The translations under genes were made by a program, and so were the position numbers. Below, in pieces: positions 8,217 through 15,960 of a stretch of 64,000 nt of DNA (within the stretch, counting starts at the first letter, position 1; each line of letters starts with the position of its first letter). This DNA comes from Bacillus tuaregi (GTDB lineage Bacteria > Bacillota > Bacilli > Bacillales > Cytobacillaceae): positions 3,273,102-3,337,101 of the forward strand of contig NZ_LT629731.1 of the NCBI RefSeq assembly GCF_900104575.1, in the 5' to 3' direction. The notes below the pieces were generated by a model. It saw only the letters and a program-made list of their open reading frames with translations, had not been told where the DNA came from and made no database searches.

Positions 8217-8732
8217 TTATTCCTCCCATTGTAGCATGCCTTTTTTTCTAAACCAGTTCAATATTTGCCTTTCGACTAACCGATTAAATTTGGTTGCTAA
8301 GCCATCTGTTTGGGCAACCGGTACAACTAGGATCGTATGAAAGCCACCTAGATTACCGCCAAGCACATCTGTAAGAAGCTGATCGCCGATTACAACGGTT
8401 TCTTCTTTCTTTACGTTCATTATTTCAGCCGCTTTATGAAATGCTTTTGCCAACGGTTTTCTTGCACGATAAATAAACTTTATATTTAGCGGTTCGGAGA
8501 ACGCCTTTACCCTTGTTTCGTTATTATTTGAAACAATTGTTACTTTAATATGATATTTGTTCATTTCTTCAAACCACTTAATAACATGCGGTGTCGCCTG
8601 TGGCCGATCCCATTCGACAAGTGTATTGTCAAGATCTGTAATAATCGCTTTAATTCCTTTTTCTTTTAAGTCTTCCGGGCGAATATCCAGAATACTTTTT
8701 ACATGTTGGTTAGGCAAGAATTGCTTTAACAC
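8217..8732 (-). CDS. yqeG: YqeG, HAD-family phosphatase (class IIIA)
   Basis: A 171-residue HAD hydrolase with the nucleophile motif DLDNTLVEWD near residues 32-41, VSNNNE near 66-71, the KP lysine in RARKPLAKA near 91-99, and GDQLLTDV near 115-122. The family resembles phosphatidylglycerophosphatase-type enzymes, but the substrate here is not certain. I start at GTG 8732 (GGGGTG seven bases upstream), which matches the B. subtilis N-terminus; a longer ATG frame adds residues that have no counterpart. First gene of the operon running to yqeM. Confidence 0.88.
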   Translation of the reverse strand: MLKQFLPNQHVKSILDIRPEDLKEKGIKAIITDLDNTLVEWDRPQATPHVIKWFEEMNKYHIKVTIVSNNNETRVKAFSEPLNIKFIYRARKPLAKAFHKAAEIMNVKKEETVVIGDQLLTDVLGGNLGGFHTILVVPVAQTDGLATKFNRLVERQILNWFRKKGMLQWEE

Positions 8733-8923
8733 GAATTTACACCCCATTATCGATAACACGTTTAACAATCATTTCTATCTATTCTTTTCTAGTTGCTTCC
8801 CTTTTTTCACCGTAACCATCATAACCAATTTTAAACATTCTTTCAAAATAAATCCGAAAACATTTTCCTGCCTATGATGGATATGAGTAAAATCGTTCGA
8901 CAGTCTTCAACAGCAAGTAAAAA

Positions 8924-9022
8924 TGTGGATAACTTTATTCACATTACTGGTATTGATTTTAGTACAGTATTTCTATTTATTAACAACCTAATCACAAGTT
9001 ATCCACTTATTAATGTGGATAA
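8924..9022. promoter_or_regulatory. Cluster of DnaA boxes upstream of sda
   Basis: Three perfect TTATNCACA sites lie within 99 bases: TGTGGATAA at 8924-8932 (minus), TTATTCACA at 8935-8943 (plus) and TGTGGATAA at 9014-9022 (minus). A fourth, TTATCCACT at 8999-9007, has one mismatch. In B. subtilis DnaA bound at such boxes activates sda when replication is perturbed. The rest of the 455-base yqeG-sda gap shows no gene. Confidence 0.85.
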
Positions 9023-9187
9023 GAGAACGATTGTTCTCAACATTAAATTCTGTTAGAGTATGTATACAAGCAACACAACCTACACTATACGTTTATAGAG
9101 CAAGCAATTGAACTCTTTTGTTTCATAGCCTAAGTATCCTGATAGATGATCCATTATCATAACAGGAAAATGGAGGTGAATTCTGAC

Positions 9188-9328
9188 ATGTTTAAACTAT
9201 CAGATGAGCTACTGCTAGAATCCTATCACAAAGCCATAGAATTAAACTTAAGTCCAGATTTTATCCGCTTAATCGAAGCTGAAATTCACCGACGCTCCCT
9301 CAACATCACCATCAATGTTTCTTCATAG
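9188..9328 (+). CDS. sda: Sda, checkpoint inhibitor of sporulation kinases
   Basis: A 46-residue helical-hairpin protein that binds KinA/KinB and blocks autophosphorylation, preventing sporulation when DNA replication is active or damaged. The sequence [19 protein letters not shown] and the C-terminal EIHRRSL match Sda. I start at ATG 9188, which has GGAGGTG about nine bases upstream; the open frame extends further upstream but only by unrelated codons. The DnaA boxes about 170-260 bases upstream fit the known replication-linked control. Confidence 0.95.
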   Translation: MFKLSDELLLESYHKAIELNLSPDFIRLIEAEIHRRSLNITINVSS

Positions 9329-9368
9329 TCTCTCCAACAGGGGTTTTTCTTTTTACACGGCAAGCTGA

Positions 9369-10175
9369 TTATCGTGTGGAAGTCTCTTTAAGATAACCAA
9401 TACACTCACCAACTTGAACAGGATAAGGTAAATTTTTTAACACAGGTGTAAATGTATTCGCTTCAAAAAGAAGGACAACCGTTGATCCAAACGAAAAATA
9501 GGCGATTTCGGAGCCTTTTTCTACTTCATTCCTGTTGCTTAAAATCTCAATCGAATTAATAAACATGGCACCAACTTTTACTAAGGCCATCGATACACCA
9601 TTATAATATATTTCTGTGATAATACGATAATTTTTCGAAAGCGGTCTTTTTCCATATTTTAAACCATATTTATTAACAGGATAGGATTTTGTACCAATCG
9701 TCCTCTGCTCGGTAATTTTCCCTGAAATAGGACTGTGGATACGATGATAATTTGTAGGACTTAAATAAAAGACCATAAACGTTCCATTAAGATATTTTTG
9801 TACCTTATCCTCACCGCCAAGCATTTCTGAGACAGAATACATTTTTCCTTTCACATGGATGCTGTGATCGAATGAAATCTCGCCCATATCTTCAATAGTG
9901 GCATCGACAGGACTAATGACCGATAATGAATCTTGAAAAATAGGCCTGGCATCAGGCTTTAATTTTCTTGTGAAAAACTCATTTAGAGATTGATATTCAT
10001 GGAGAGGCTTCTCCATCTCAAACTGATTAATTTTATATATTCTTGAAAAGGAAGGTATAAACATCCTGCTTAGTTTCGATTTGGAAAACTTAGCCAGCAA
10101 TAATGAAGTTGTTTTCCTGTTTGTTAATTCAATGAATAAGCGATAGATCATTTGTATCAATATCTTAACCTCCAA
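9369..10175 (-). CDS. psd: Phosphatidylserine decarboxylase
   Basis: Converts phosphatidylserine to phosphatidylethanolamine at the membrane. The proenzyme cleaves itself at a serine to make a pyruvoyl group; the site is seen as FGSTVVLLFE near residues 230-239. The conserved SPTNYHRIHSP motif at about 137-147 and VDATIE near 98 are also present. The 268-residue length is usual for the short Bacillus type. It is divergent from pssA, which makes its substrate; in B. subtilis the two are in one operon, so the arrangement differs. Confidence 0.94.
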   Translation of the reverse strand: MEVKILIQMIYRLFIELTNRKTTSLLLAKFSKSKLSRMFIPSFSRIYKINQFEMEKPLHEYQSLNEFFTRKLKPDARPIFQDSLSVISPVDATIEDMGEISFDHSIHVKGKMYSVSEMLGGEDKVQKYLNGTFMVFYLSPTNYHRIHSPISGKITEQRTIGTKSYPVNKYGLKYGKRPLSKNYRIITEIYYNGVSMALVKVGAMFINSIEILSNRNEVEKGSEIAYFSFGSTVVLLFEANTFTPVLKNLPYPVQVGECIGYLKETSTR

Positions 10176-10271
10176 AAGGCAGTTTTGCCTTTACTAACAC
10201 GCGTAAACACTTTACAATTATATAAATAGACTTAGGAGTTAATCCCATTTCTAATGAAAGGAGTGAGGAGA

Positions 10272-10811
10272 TTGTTCTTATCGCATGTCTTAGATCAGAC
10301 GATAAAAAAATTAAAAACCCAAACTGCCAATATACTGACGCTTGGCAATTTAACATTGGGTGGATTCGCCATTATTTCTACTATTAGAGGCGAATTACAC
10401 CTAAGCCTGCTCCTAATTTTTATTGCGGCACTATTGGACCGCTTTGATGGGATGACAGCAAGAAAATTAAATATTGAGTCCGAACTGGGAGAGCAGTTAG
10501 ATTCTATGAGTGATATTATATCATTTGGTGTCGCTCCCGCACTACTTTTGTATCAAGCTATTTTATATGAATTCGGCGCTCCTGGTACCTTTTTTACTGT
10601 ATTTTACATTGCCTGCGGTGCATTTAGGCTTGCACGCTTCAACATTTCCCAAAATCATAGTTATTTTACCGGATTACCGATAACTGCTGCTGGTTGCTTA
10701 GCAACGTTTAGCTTTTTAGCCCTCCCATATCTGCCACCACAATTTTTTCTGTTTTTAATCATTGTTCTTTCTCTTCTAATGGTTAGCACCTTCCGTTTAA
10801 AAAAGGTATAA
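10272..10811 (+). CDS. pssA: CDP-diacylglycerol-serine O-phosphatidyltransferase
   Basis: Integral membrane enzyme making phosphatidylserine from CDP-diacylglycerol and serine. The CDP-alcohol phosphotransferase signature D-G-x2-A-R-x8-G-x3-D-x3-D is intact, from DGMTAR to DSMSD at about residues 57-79. Several hydrophobic helices follow. I favour TTG 10272, which has AAAGGAG eight bases upstream, giving 179 residues; the ATG at 10254 has no ribosome site and would itself contain this site. Its partner psd is encoded divergently. Confidence 0.93.
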   Translation: MFLSHVLDQTIKKLKTQTANILTLGNLTLGGFAIISTIRGELHLSLLLIFIAALLDRFDGMTARKLNIESELGEQLDSMSDIISFGVAPALLLYQAILYEFGAPGTFFTVFYIACGAFRLARFNISQNHSYFTGLPITAAGCLATFSFLALPYLPPQFFLFLIIVLSLLMVSTFRLKKV

Positions 10812-10843
10812 ACAACATATATATCAATTTCAAATCTAAAGAG

Positions 10844-10868
10844 AGCTCGTACTACATCAGTATGAGCT
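10844..10868 (+). terminator. Probable pssA terminator
   Basis: AGCTCGTACT pairs with AGTATGAGCT (one G-T pair) around ACATC, followed by TCATTTTAT. It lies 33 bases after the pssA stop. The T-tract is weak. Confidence 0.45.
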
Positions 10869-10995
10869 TCATTTTATATCATTCACTAAATCCAAAGGAA
10901 ATTTATTTTGACTGGACAGACAAATTAGCCTTCCCTTTCACATAAGTATTGGTTACAGGCATCAGTCTCATACTTAAATAAGCGGAGGTGGCGCC

Positions 10996-11715
10996 ATGTC
11001 CGGGATTATGACGGCAATTGCTTATGTATTAAAGGAAATTGTCTTTCTCGTCTCCTATGTTAAAAATAACGCCTTTCCTCAACCACTATCTGCTGCCGAT
11101 GAAAAAAAGTATTTGCAATTGATGGCAGAAGGTGATTCGAATGCCCGCAATATTCTGATTGAGCATAATCTGCGATTAGTTGCCCATATAGTAAAGAAAT
11201 TCGAAAATACAGGTGAGGATGCAGAGGATTTGATTTCCATCGGTACTATTGGGCTCATTAAAGCCATTGAGAGTTACTCTGATGGAAAAGGTACAAAGCT
11301 TGCAACCTATGCTGCCAGATGTATTGAAAATGAAATTCTAATGCATCTGCGAGCATTAAAGAAGACGAAAAAGGATGTCTCATTGCATGACCCGATTGGA
11401 CAGGATAAGGAAGGAAATGAAATATCTCTTATTGATGTTCTAAAATCGGAATCGGAGGATGTCATTGATACCATACAGTTGAATATGGAGCTTGAAAAGG
11501 TAAAGGAATATATCGATGTACTGGATGATCGGGAAAAGGAGGTCATTGTCGGTCGTTTTGGTCTTGATTTACAAAAAGAAAAAACCCAGAGGGAAATTGC
11601 AAAGGAGCTCGGCATATCAAGAAGCTATGTTTCCAGAATTGAAAAAAGAGCACTCATGAAAATGTTCCATGAATTCTATCGTGCTGAAAAGGAAAAACGA
11701 AAAAATATGGAATAA
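10996..11715 (+). CDS. sigK: Pro-sigma-K, late mother-cell sporulation sigma factor
   Basis: A 239-residue sigma-70 family protein nearly identical to B. subtilis sigma K from residue 25 onward. It has an N-terminal hydrophobic pro-sequence of about 20 residues (removed by SpoIVFB), the region 2 core [14 protein letters not shown] (about 75-88), and a region 4 helix-turn-helix [19 protein letters not shown] near 196-214. The gene is continuous: there is no skin-type prophage interruption as in B. subtilis, so no spoIVCA-type recombination is needed. GGAGGTGG precedes the ATG. A CATACTTAA at 10969-10977 could be a sigma E/K -10 element, but I could not find a well-spaced -35. Confidence 0.97.
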   Translation: MSGIMTAIAYVLKEIVFLVSYVKNNAFPQPLSAADEKKYLQLMAEGDSNARNILIEHNLRLVAHIVKKFENTGEDAEDLISIGTIGLIKAIESYSDGKGTKLATYAARCIENEILMHLRALKKTKKDVSLHDPIGQDKEGNEISLIDVLKSESEDVIDTIQLNMELEKVKEYIDVLDDREKEVIVGRFGLDLQKEKTQREIAKELGISRSYVSRIEKRALMKMFHEFYRAEKEKRKNME

Positions 11716-11775
11716 AGATAGAATTACTAGGTAAACAATCCTCGTCTGTCTTTTTCTAGCTGTATGGAAAGGAAA

Positions 11776-11812
11776 AAAAGGCATTAACCCAGTAACGGTG
11801 TTAACGCCTTTT
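11776..11812. terminator. Bidirectional terminator after sigK
   Basis: AAAAGGCATTAAC and GTTAACGCCTTTT form a 13-bp stem (one mismatch on the plus strand, a wobble on the minus) with an 11-base loop and A/T flanks. It serves sigK and possibly the opposite-strand region with repeat copy B. Confidence 0.7.
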
Positions 11813-11817
11813 CATAT

Positions 11818-11994
11818 CAAATTCGCCGTCGAATTTGCGTCCGGATTACTTGAGCTCGCTCGATAAACTACCTTTAAAAAATCCGAGACATCCGCCGGAG
11901 GCTTAACTTCATTCATCTCCCACTTATAGAAGTGGAGGAATTCTGTACCTGTCGAGAGCTTTCGGTACAAAAAACATTTGCTGAATGAAGTTAA
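11818..11994 (-). repeat. Dispersed repeat, copy B (full length, after sigK)
   Basis: A 177-base copy with the same order as copy A: minus-strand arm TTAACTTCATTCA (11994-11982) pairs perfectly with 11915-11903, then GCCTCCGGCGGATGTC, AAAGGTAG, a TATCGAGCGAGCTC hairpin, CCGGACGC and a closing hairpin CAAATTCG/CGAATTTG (11839-11818). The insert inside the terminal hairpin contains its own GTACC/GGTAC fold. The element begins two bases after the stop codon of a 24-codon open frame. Confidence 0.85.
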
Positions 11995-11996
11995 AC

Positions 11997-12071
11997 TTAA
12001 TCTGCAATTTCAGCAGAAATAATACAGCCAATTGCCCCCACAATAATAAAAGACATTACCATGATAAACAT
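11997..12071 (-). CDS. Possible 24-residue hydrophobic peptide
   Basis: An ATG at 12071 preceded by GGGGTG at six bases opens a 24-codon frame of almost purely hydrophobic residues ending AEIAD: a single membrane helix with a short acidic tail. I do not recognise it. About 35 bases upstream on the minus strand is CATACTAT, close to a sigma E/K -10 element, with TCATATA 12 bases before it (a short spacing), and TATAAT overlaps this. It could be a small sporulation or stress peptide, or chance. Repeat copy B starts two bases after its stop. Confidence 0.4.
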   Translation of the reverse strand: MFIMVMSFIIVGAIGCIISAEIAD

Positions 12072-12195
12072 CTCCAACACCCCTGATGGTAAGTTTTGTA
12101 TAGTATGAATTTACCACATTATATGAGATAAAGCGGTGACGGAATGTGAAAGTTTTGTTACGTTTTGAAAACCCTTACAAACAAGCATAAAAAGC

Positions 12196-12224
12196 AAAAA
12201 AACGTCCAAAACGGACGTTTTTTT
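12196..12224 (-). terminator. yrhC terminator
   Basis: AACGTCC and GGACGTT form a hairpin with a five-base loop, flanked by A and T runs on both sides, directly at the yrhC stop. Probably works in both directions. Confidence 0.8.
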
Positions 12225-12480
12225 ATCTATTCATTAAAAATTCCTGTCCTTCCTCCGATTCAAGCAGCTTTTTATAATAGCTTTTTGACCGCATTAGGAA
12301 TAAAACTGACCCTGCCAGAAAAACTGTCGTGATCACCATCATGACCACAATCTCAAATTGATTCTTTTCCACGGTTGGAATAAGAACACCTAAATAAAAG
12401 AACGCACTTATAGCAAGCAATACCTTGGCATACTGCTTAAAATCAACCATTTTATCATAATATTCCTTTACCTTTTGCAT
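12223..12480 (-). CDS. yrhC: YrhC-like small membrane protein
   Basis: An 85-residue protein with two predicted transmembrane helices (about 17-36 and 43-63) between charged ends; the sequence and position downstream of mtnN fit the YrhC family. Its function is unknown. AGGTG lies five bases before the ATG. In B. subtilis mccA and mccB of the reverse transsulfuration pathway stand between mtnN and yrhC; here only about 140 non-coding bases separate them. Confidence 0.72.
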   Translation of the reverse strand: MQKVKEYYDKMVDFKQYAKVLLAISAFFYLGVLIPTVEKNQFEIVVMMVITTVFLAGSVLFLMRSKSYYKKLLESEEGQEFLMNR

Positions 12481-12622
12481 CTCATCACCTGCATCATCAA
12501 AATGTTGACTTGCATTCTCGTTAACTACTTATTTACTTTAACATACTTAAACAAGTCACAGATGATGTAAATTTTAGTAATAAGAATCGGAGACTGAATC
12601 TCTTCCAGTCTCCCTAGAATAG

Positions 12623-13324
12623 TTAATGATTTTTTATTAAGTTTACCATTCTAATCACGAGGCTGGATGAATTGACAGCAGCCTTTTCTAAAAACTGATC
12701 AAAGGAGATATTGGATTCCTTCCCAGCAATATCGGACAACGAACGGATGATAACAAAAGGGACTCCGAATTGATGCGCTACTTGGGCAATCGCTGCCGCT
12801 TCCATTTCTACAGCCTTAAGGTCCGAGAACTTCTCGCGAACAAATTCTACTCTGACAGGATCATTCATAAAGGAATCTCCAGTTGCAATTAAGCCTTCAA
12901 CCGTTTGAACACCGCTGATTTCCTTGGCTCCATCTAAAGCTATCTTAATGAGTTCTTTATCTGCTGCAAATGCCGCTGGCAGACGCGGAACCTGACCATA
13001 TTCATAGCCGAATATCGTGACATCAACGTCATGATGTCGGACCTCTGAAGAAATGACAATATCACCTATATTTAAATTCGGGTCATAACCACCCGCTGAG
13101 CCTGTATTAATAATATAATCTGGTGAATACTTTTCAAGCAGGATCGTTGTTGACATAGCAGCATTTACCTTACCAATCCCAGAACGAAGTAGCACAACTT
13201 CAACACCGTCCATGATTCCAAAAGTAAATTCAGAACCTGCAATCACTTCAACTCTCTGGTCCTTCATTTGATCCCTAAGAATCGTCACTTCTTCTTCCAT
13301 TGCTCCAATTATCGCTATTTTCAT
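12623..13324 (-). CDS. mtnN: MtnN, 5'-methylthioadenosine/S-adenosylhomocysteine nucleosidase
   Basis: A 233-residue purine nucleosidase that removes adenine from methylthioadenosine and S-adenosylhomocysteine, feeding methionine salvage. The N-terminal IIGAMEEEV contains the catalytic-site glutamate, GSAGGYD lies near residues 77-83, [12 protein letters not shown] near 171-182 binds ribose, and RSLSDIAG near 194-201 holds the adenine-site aspartate. AGAGG precedes the ATG. The yrrT gene found next to it in B. subtilis is absent here. Confidence 0.95.
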   Translation of the reverse strand: MKIAIIGAMEEEVTILRDQMKDQRVEVIAGSEFTFGIMDGVEVVLLRSGIGKVNAAMSTTILLEKYSPDYIINTGSAGGYDPNLNIGDIVISSEVRHHDVDVTIFGYEYGQVPRLPAAFAADKELIKIALDGAKEISGVQTVEGLIATGDSFMNDPVRVEFVREKFSDLKAVEMEAAAIAQVAHQFGVPFVIIRSLSDIAGKESNISFDQFLEKAAVNSSSLVIRMVNLIKNH

Positions 13325-13486
13325 TTATGGTTACCTCTTTCTTTTTATGCCGATAGACAAACTTTCATCCTAAAAGTATACAACAATTTTATTCATATTC
13401 AAACACGATACTAAAACAGTGCTCAATATAGTATAATTTTATATTTGATTAGGACATAAGATATAAAAGAAAGGATGTAGGTACAA

Positions 13487-13696
13487 ATGAAGTTTCAGCT
13501 TGATTTAATCGAAGACAAAGTAGAATTTTATGAAGCCCTGGATATCAAAACACTTGAGAAGAACATTAATCAGCAAATAGAAGTGAATAAAGCCATTTTA
13601 CTTAAGGTTCATTCAGTTTCTCATCAAATGCATGTCGATGATAACGGTAGAACGTATTACTCAGCCGTTGTTCATTATAAGACCAGTCGCGGTTAA
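13487..13696 (+). CDS. yrzA: DUF2536 family protein (YrzA-like)
   Basis: A 69-residue soluble protein beginning MKFQLDLIEDKVEFYEA and containing SVSHQMHVDDNGRTYYSAV; both stretches resemble B. subtilis YrzA, which is at the same place. Function unknown. AAAGGATG precedes the ATG by about eight bases. It stands alone on the plus strand between mtnN and the regulator gene. Confidence 0.75.
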   Translation: MKFQLDLIEDKVEFYEALDIKTLEKNINQQIEVNKAILLKVHSVSHQMHVDDNGRTYYSAVVHYKTSRG

Positions 13697-13843
13697 TAAA
13701 CCGACGCTGTTAGCTCTGGAAAAAAATTTTATGAAATCCATTACTATTTCAATATATTTTTGTTAGGATTAACAAGGGGTTTCTCTATAGCCTAAAAAAT
13801 AACAGCAGAATTACTTTAAGTTGCCAGAAAGGTTAGATGTAGC

Positions 13844-15094
13844 ATGGTCCACAACCCTTTTCATACAAACTTTCATCATTTAGATGAACTTGCCGATTAC
13901 GTAAGTAAACTACTCCACTGCCCTATCACAATCGAAGATGCAAATCATAATCTTCTTTCATACAGCTCTCATGACCTTCAAACAGATAGGGTAAGAATTT
14001 CAACGATTATTCAGCGACGAGTGCCGGAAAAGATCATCAATCAATTATGGAAGGAAGGAACGATACCTGCCTTATTATCAAGCTCTGAGCCAATTCGAGT
14101 TAAAGCAATGGATGATATGGGGTTCAGCGAACGGGTAGCCGTATCGATTTGGAAAAAAGATGAGGTGCTTGGCTTTATATGGGCATTAGAAGGGGAAAAA
14201 CCATTTGAGGACAAGGATTTAGTGATTCTTAAGCAGGCAGCTGCTGCAACGAAGAATATCCTCTTAAAAGTGCAAGCACCGAAAAATATGAGGGAAGAAA
14301 GATATCAGGAGTTTTTCTGGCAGCTTTTAACCAGTCACTATCATTCAAATAATGAAATCAAAGATAAATTCCATACACTGCAAATGGTGCCGCCTGCCCA
14401 ATTTGCAGTTGTTATTTTTCAGTTTTCTTCCACCGTTATTTCTGGAGAGGAAGAAAAAAAAATCATCTATCTTTTAAAAACACGTCAGGATCCGAAGATT
14501 ACACTTTATACCTTTGACCACTCACAGCTTATTCTGCTTATTTCACTGTCTGAATCTGGTGAACTACAGCATATCCTCAAATTCTGCGATTGGTTCGTTG
14601 AAAAAATGAAGGAAAGGTATCATGTGGAATCCATTGTCCAAAGCATTGGCGGATTATTTAATAATTATATAAAGGTTGAAAAATCTTATCAGCAGGCCTT
14701 ATCATTATTGGATTTGAAAGGGAAATTCCCTTCAGAGGTAAGTCATATTCATAGCTATCAGGAATTAGGGATTTTTAGATACCTTGATATTCTCCGTGAT
14801 AAAGCGTTAACGGAAGACTATGAAAACTATTCATTAAAAAAGCTTCATGAGTATGATCAGAAATATCATACTGACCTCGTACAAACATTAGACGTATATT
14901 TGAACAATGATAGCAATGTAAATGAAGCATCCAAAACTTTAAATATTCACACCAATACTTTAAATTATCGGCTAAAAAGAATTGTTGAAATTGGCAACCT
15001 TAATCTAAAGGATGCCAATCAAAAAATGACTATATTTCTTGACCTTAAGCTAGAAAAACTTGTCAAGAAAGCAGAAGCAAAAGTCGTTGAGTAA
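13844..15094 (+). CDS. PucR/CdaR-type transcriptional regulator
   Basis: A 416-residue regulator. Residues about 10-150 look like a GAF-like sensor region, 160-290 like the GGDEF-related middle domain of CdaR proteins, and the C-terminus (about 345-405) holds the PucR helix-turn-helix with DVYLNNDSNVNEASKTLNIH followed by NTLNYRLKRI. Relatives such as AdeR and PutR of B. subtilis activate catabolic genes for alanine or proline, and CdaR senses sugar acids. No catabolic operon lies beside it, so its target is not evident. The gene is not found at this position in B. subtilis. Confidence 0.85.
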   Translation: MVHNPFHTNFHHLDELADYVSKLLHCPITIEDANHNLLSYSSHDLQTDRVRISTIIQRRVPEKIINQLWKEGTIPALLSSSEPIRVKAMDDMGFSERVAVSIWKKDEVLGFIWALEGEKPFEDKDLVILKQAAAATKNILLKVQAPKNMREERYQEFFWQLLTSHYHSNNEIKDKFHTLQMVPPAQFAVVIFQFSSTVISGEEEKKIIYLLKTRQDPKITLYTFDHSQLILLISLSESGELQHILKFCDWFVEKMKERYHVESIVQSIGGLFNNYIKVEKSYQQALSLLDLKGKFPSEVSHIHSYQELGIFRYLDILRDKALTEDYENYSLKKLHEYDQKYHTDLVQTLDVYLNNDSNVNEASKTLNIHTNTLNYRLKRIVEIGNLNLKDANQKMTIFLDLKLEKLVKKAEAKVVE

Positions 15095-15144
15095 ACAGAA
15101 AAGACAGAGAGGATATCGCTTAGCCCCTCTGTCTTTTTCTGTTT
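15093..15144. terminator. Bidirectional terminator between regulator and yrrS
   Basis: A long stem, AAACAGAAAAGACAGAG against CTCTGTCTTTTTCTGTTT, with a short loop; runs of T follow in both directions. It begins at the regulator stop codon and ends at the yrrS stop codon. Confidence 0.82.
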
Positions 15145-15145
15145 A

Positions 15146-15880
15146 CTAACCGTTTAATTCTTCTACCATTGTAGGCTGCCAGCCAGAGCCTTCTACCCAA
15201 TCGATATAAACGCGATATTTTTGTTGTGTATCCTTTTCCAGAATCGTACCAACTGATTTATTTGGACCATTATTACCTAGAAATATTATCGTCATATTAC
15301 TTTCATCTATACCAGTAGCGTACGTAATAGCCTGGACCATTTCGTCCCAGTTCTGCCCACCGTATTCATTTGGTTTTGGTTCAGCTTGTGATGTCTCAAG
15401 CGGTTCCCATCCAGGATTGACAATCGTCTTCTTTACATCTTGATTGCTGCCTCCTTCTGTAACAACTGCCTCATCCTCAACATCCTTCTTATTTTTATCT
15501 TTATCTTTTTCTTTATCTTTTTCTTTATCAGCCTTTTCTTGCTCACGATCTACATCATCTTCGGCCTGATCATTCTGCTCTTCTTTCTTATTTTGTGATT
15601 TTTCATCATCACTTGACTTTTCTTTGTCCTGCACTTTCTTTTCGCTACTGTTCTCTTCTGTTGATTGAGCTCTTTCTGCAATAATGCTGCTGTCTGCACC
15701 CGCAAGATTTTTTTTCTCACTGGCAGTCTCATCACTCCCGAAGAAAATCTTAACGGATACAAATATAATTAATAAGAAAACAATGATTATTAAGCTATTT
15801 AATATAATATTGGTTTTTCGTCTTTTCGACCGAAGCAACGAACGAGATTTTTCATTTAAGGGCTGCTTATTGTCTTTCAC
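15146..15880 (-). CDS. yrrS: YrrS, DUF1510 membrane-anchored protein
   Basis: A 244-residue protein with a basic N-terminus (SLLRSKRRKTN), one transmembrane helix (about 26-47), a long low-complexity segment of Glu, Lys, Asp and Gln (about 60-150, including repeated KEKDKEKDKDK units), and a conserved C-terminal DUF1510 domain (about 160-244) with GWEPLETSQ and EGSGWQP. It is adjacent to pbpI, as in B. subtilis, which hints at a wall or sporulation role, but the function is unknown. The repeat region is unlikely to be folded. Confidence 0.88.
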   Translation of the reverse strand: MKDNKQPLNEKSRSLLRSKRRKTNIILNSLIIIVFLLIIFVSVKIFFGSDETASEKKNLAGADSSIIAERAQSTEENSSEKKVQDKEKSSDDEKSQNKKEEQNDQAEDDVDREQEKADKEKDKEKDKDKNKKDVEDEAVVTEGGSNQDVKKTIVNPGWEPLETSQAEPKPNEYGGQNWDEMVQAITYATGIDESNMTIIFLGNNGPNKSVGTILEKDTQQKYRVYIDWVEGSGWQPTMVEELNG

Positions 15881-15960
15881 TGTTTATGTCTCCTCTCCAA
15901 AAGCTTTAAAACAGATTCAACTATATCATAGGATTATACTGAAAAAAAGGTCCTAAGGTT

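Noticed and set aside
10254-10271. ATG 10254 as the pssA start
   Set aside because: This stretch contains the ribosome site for TTG 10272 and has none of its own.
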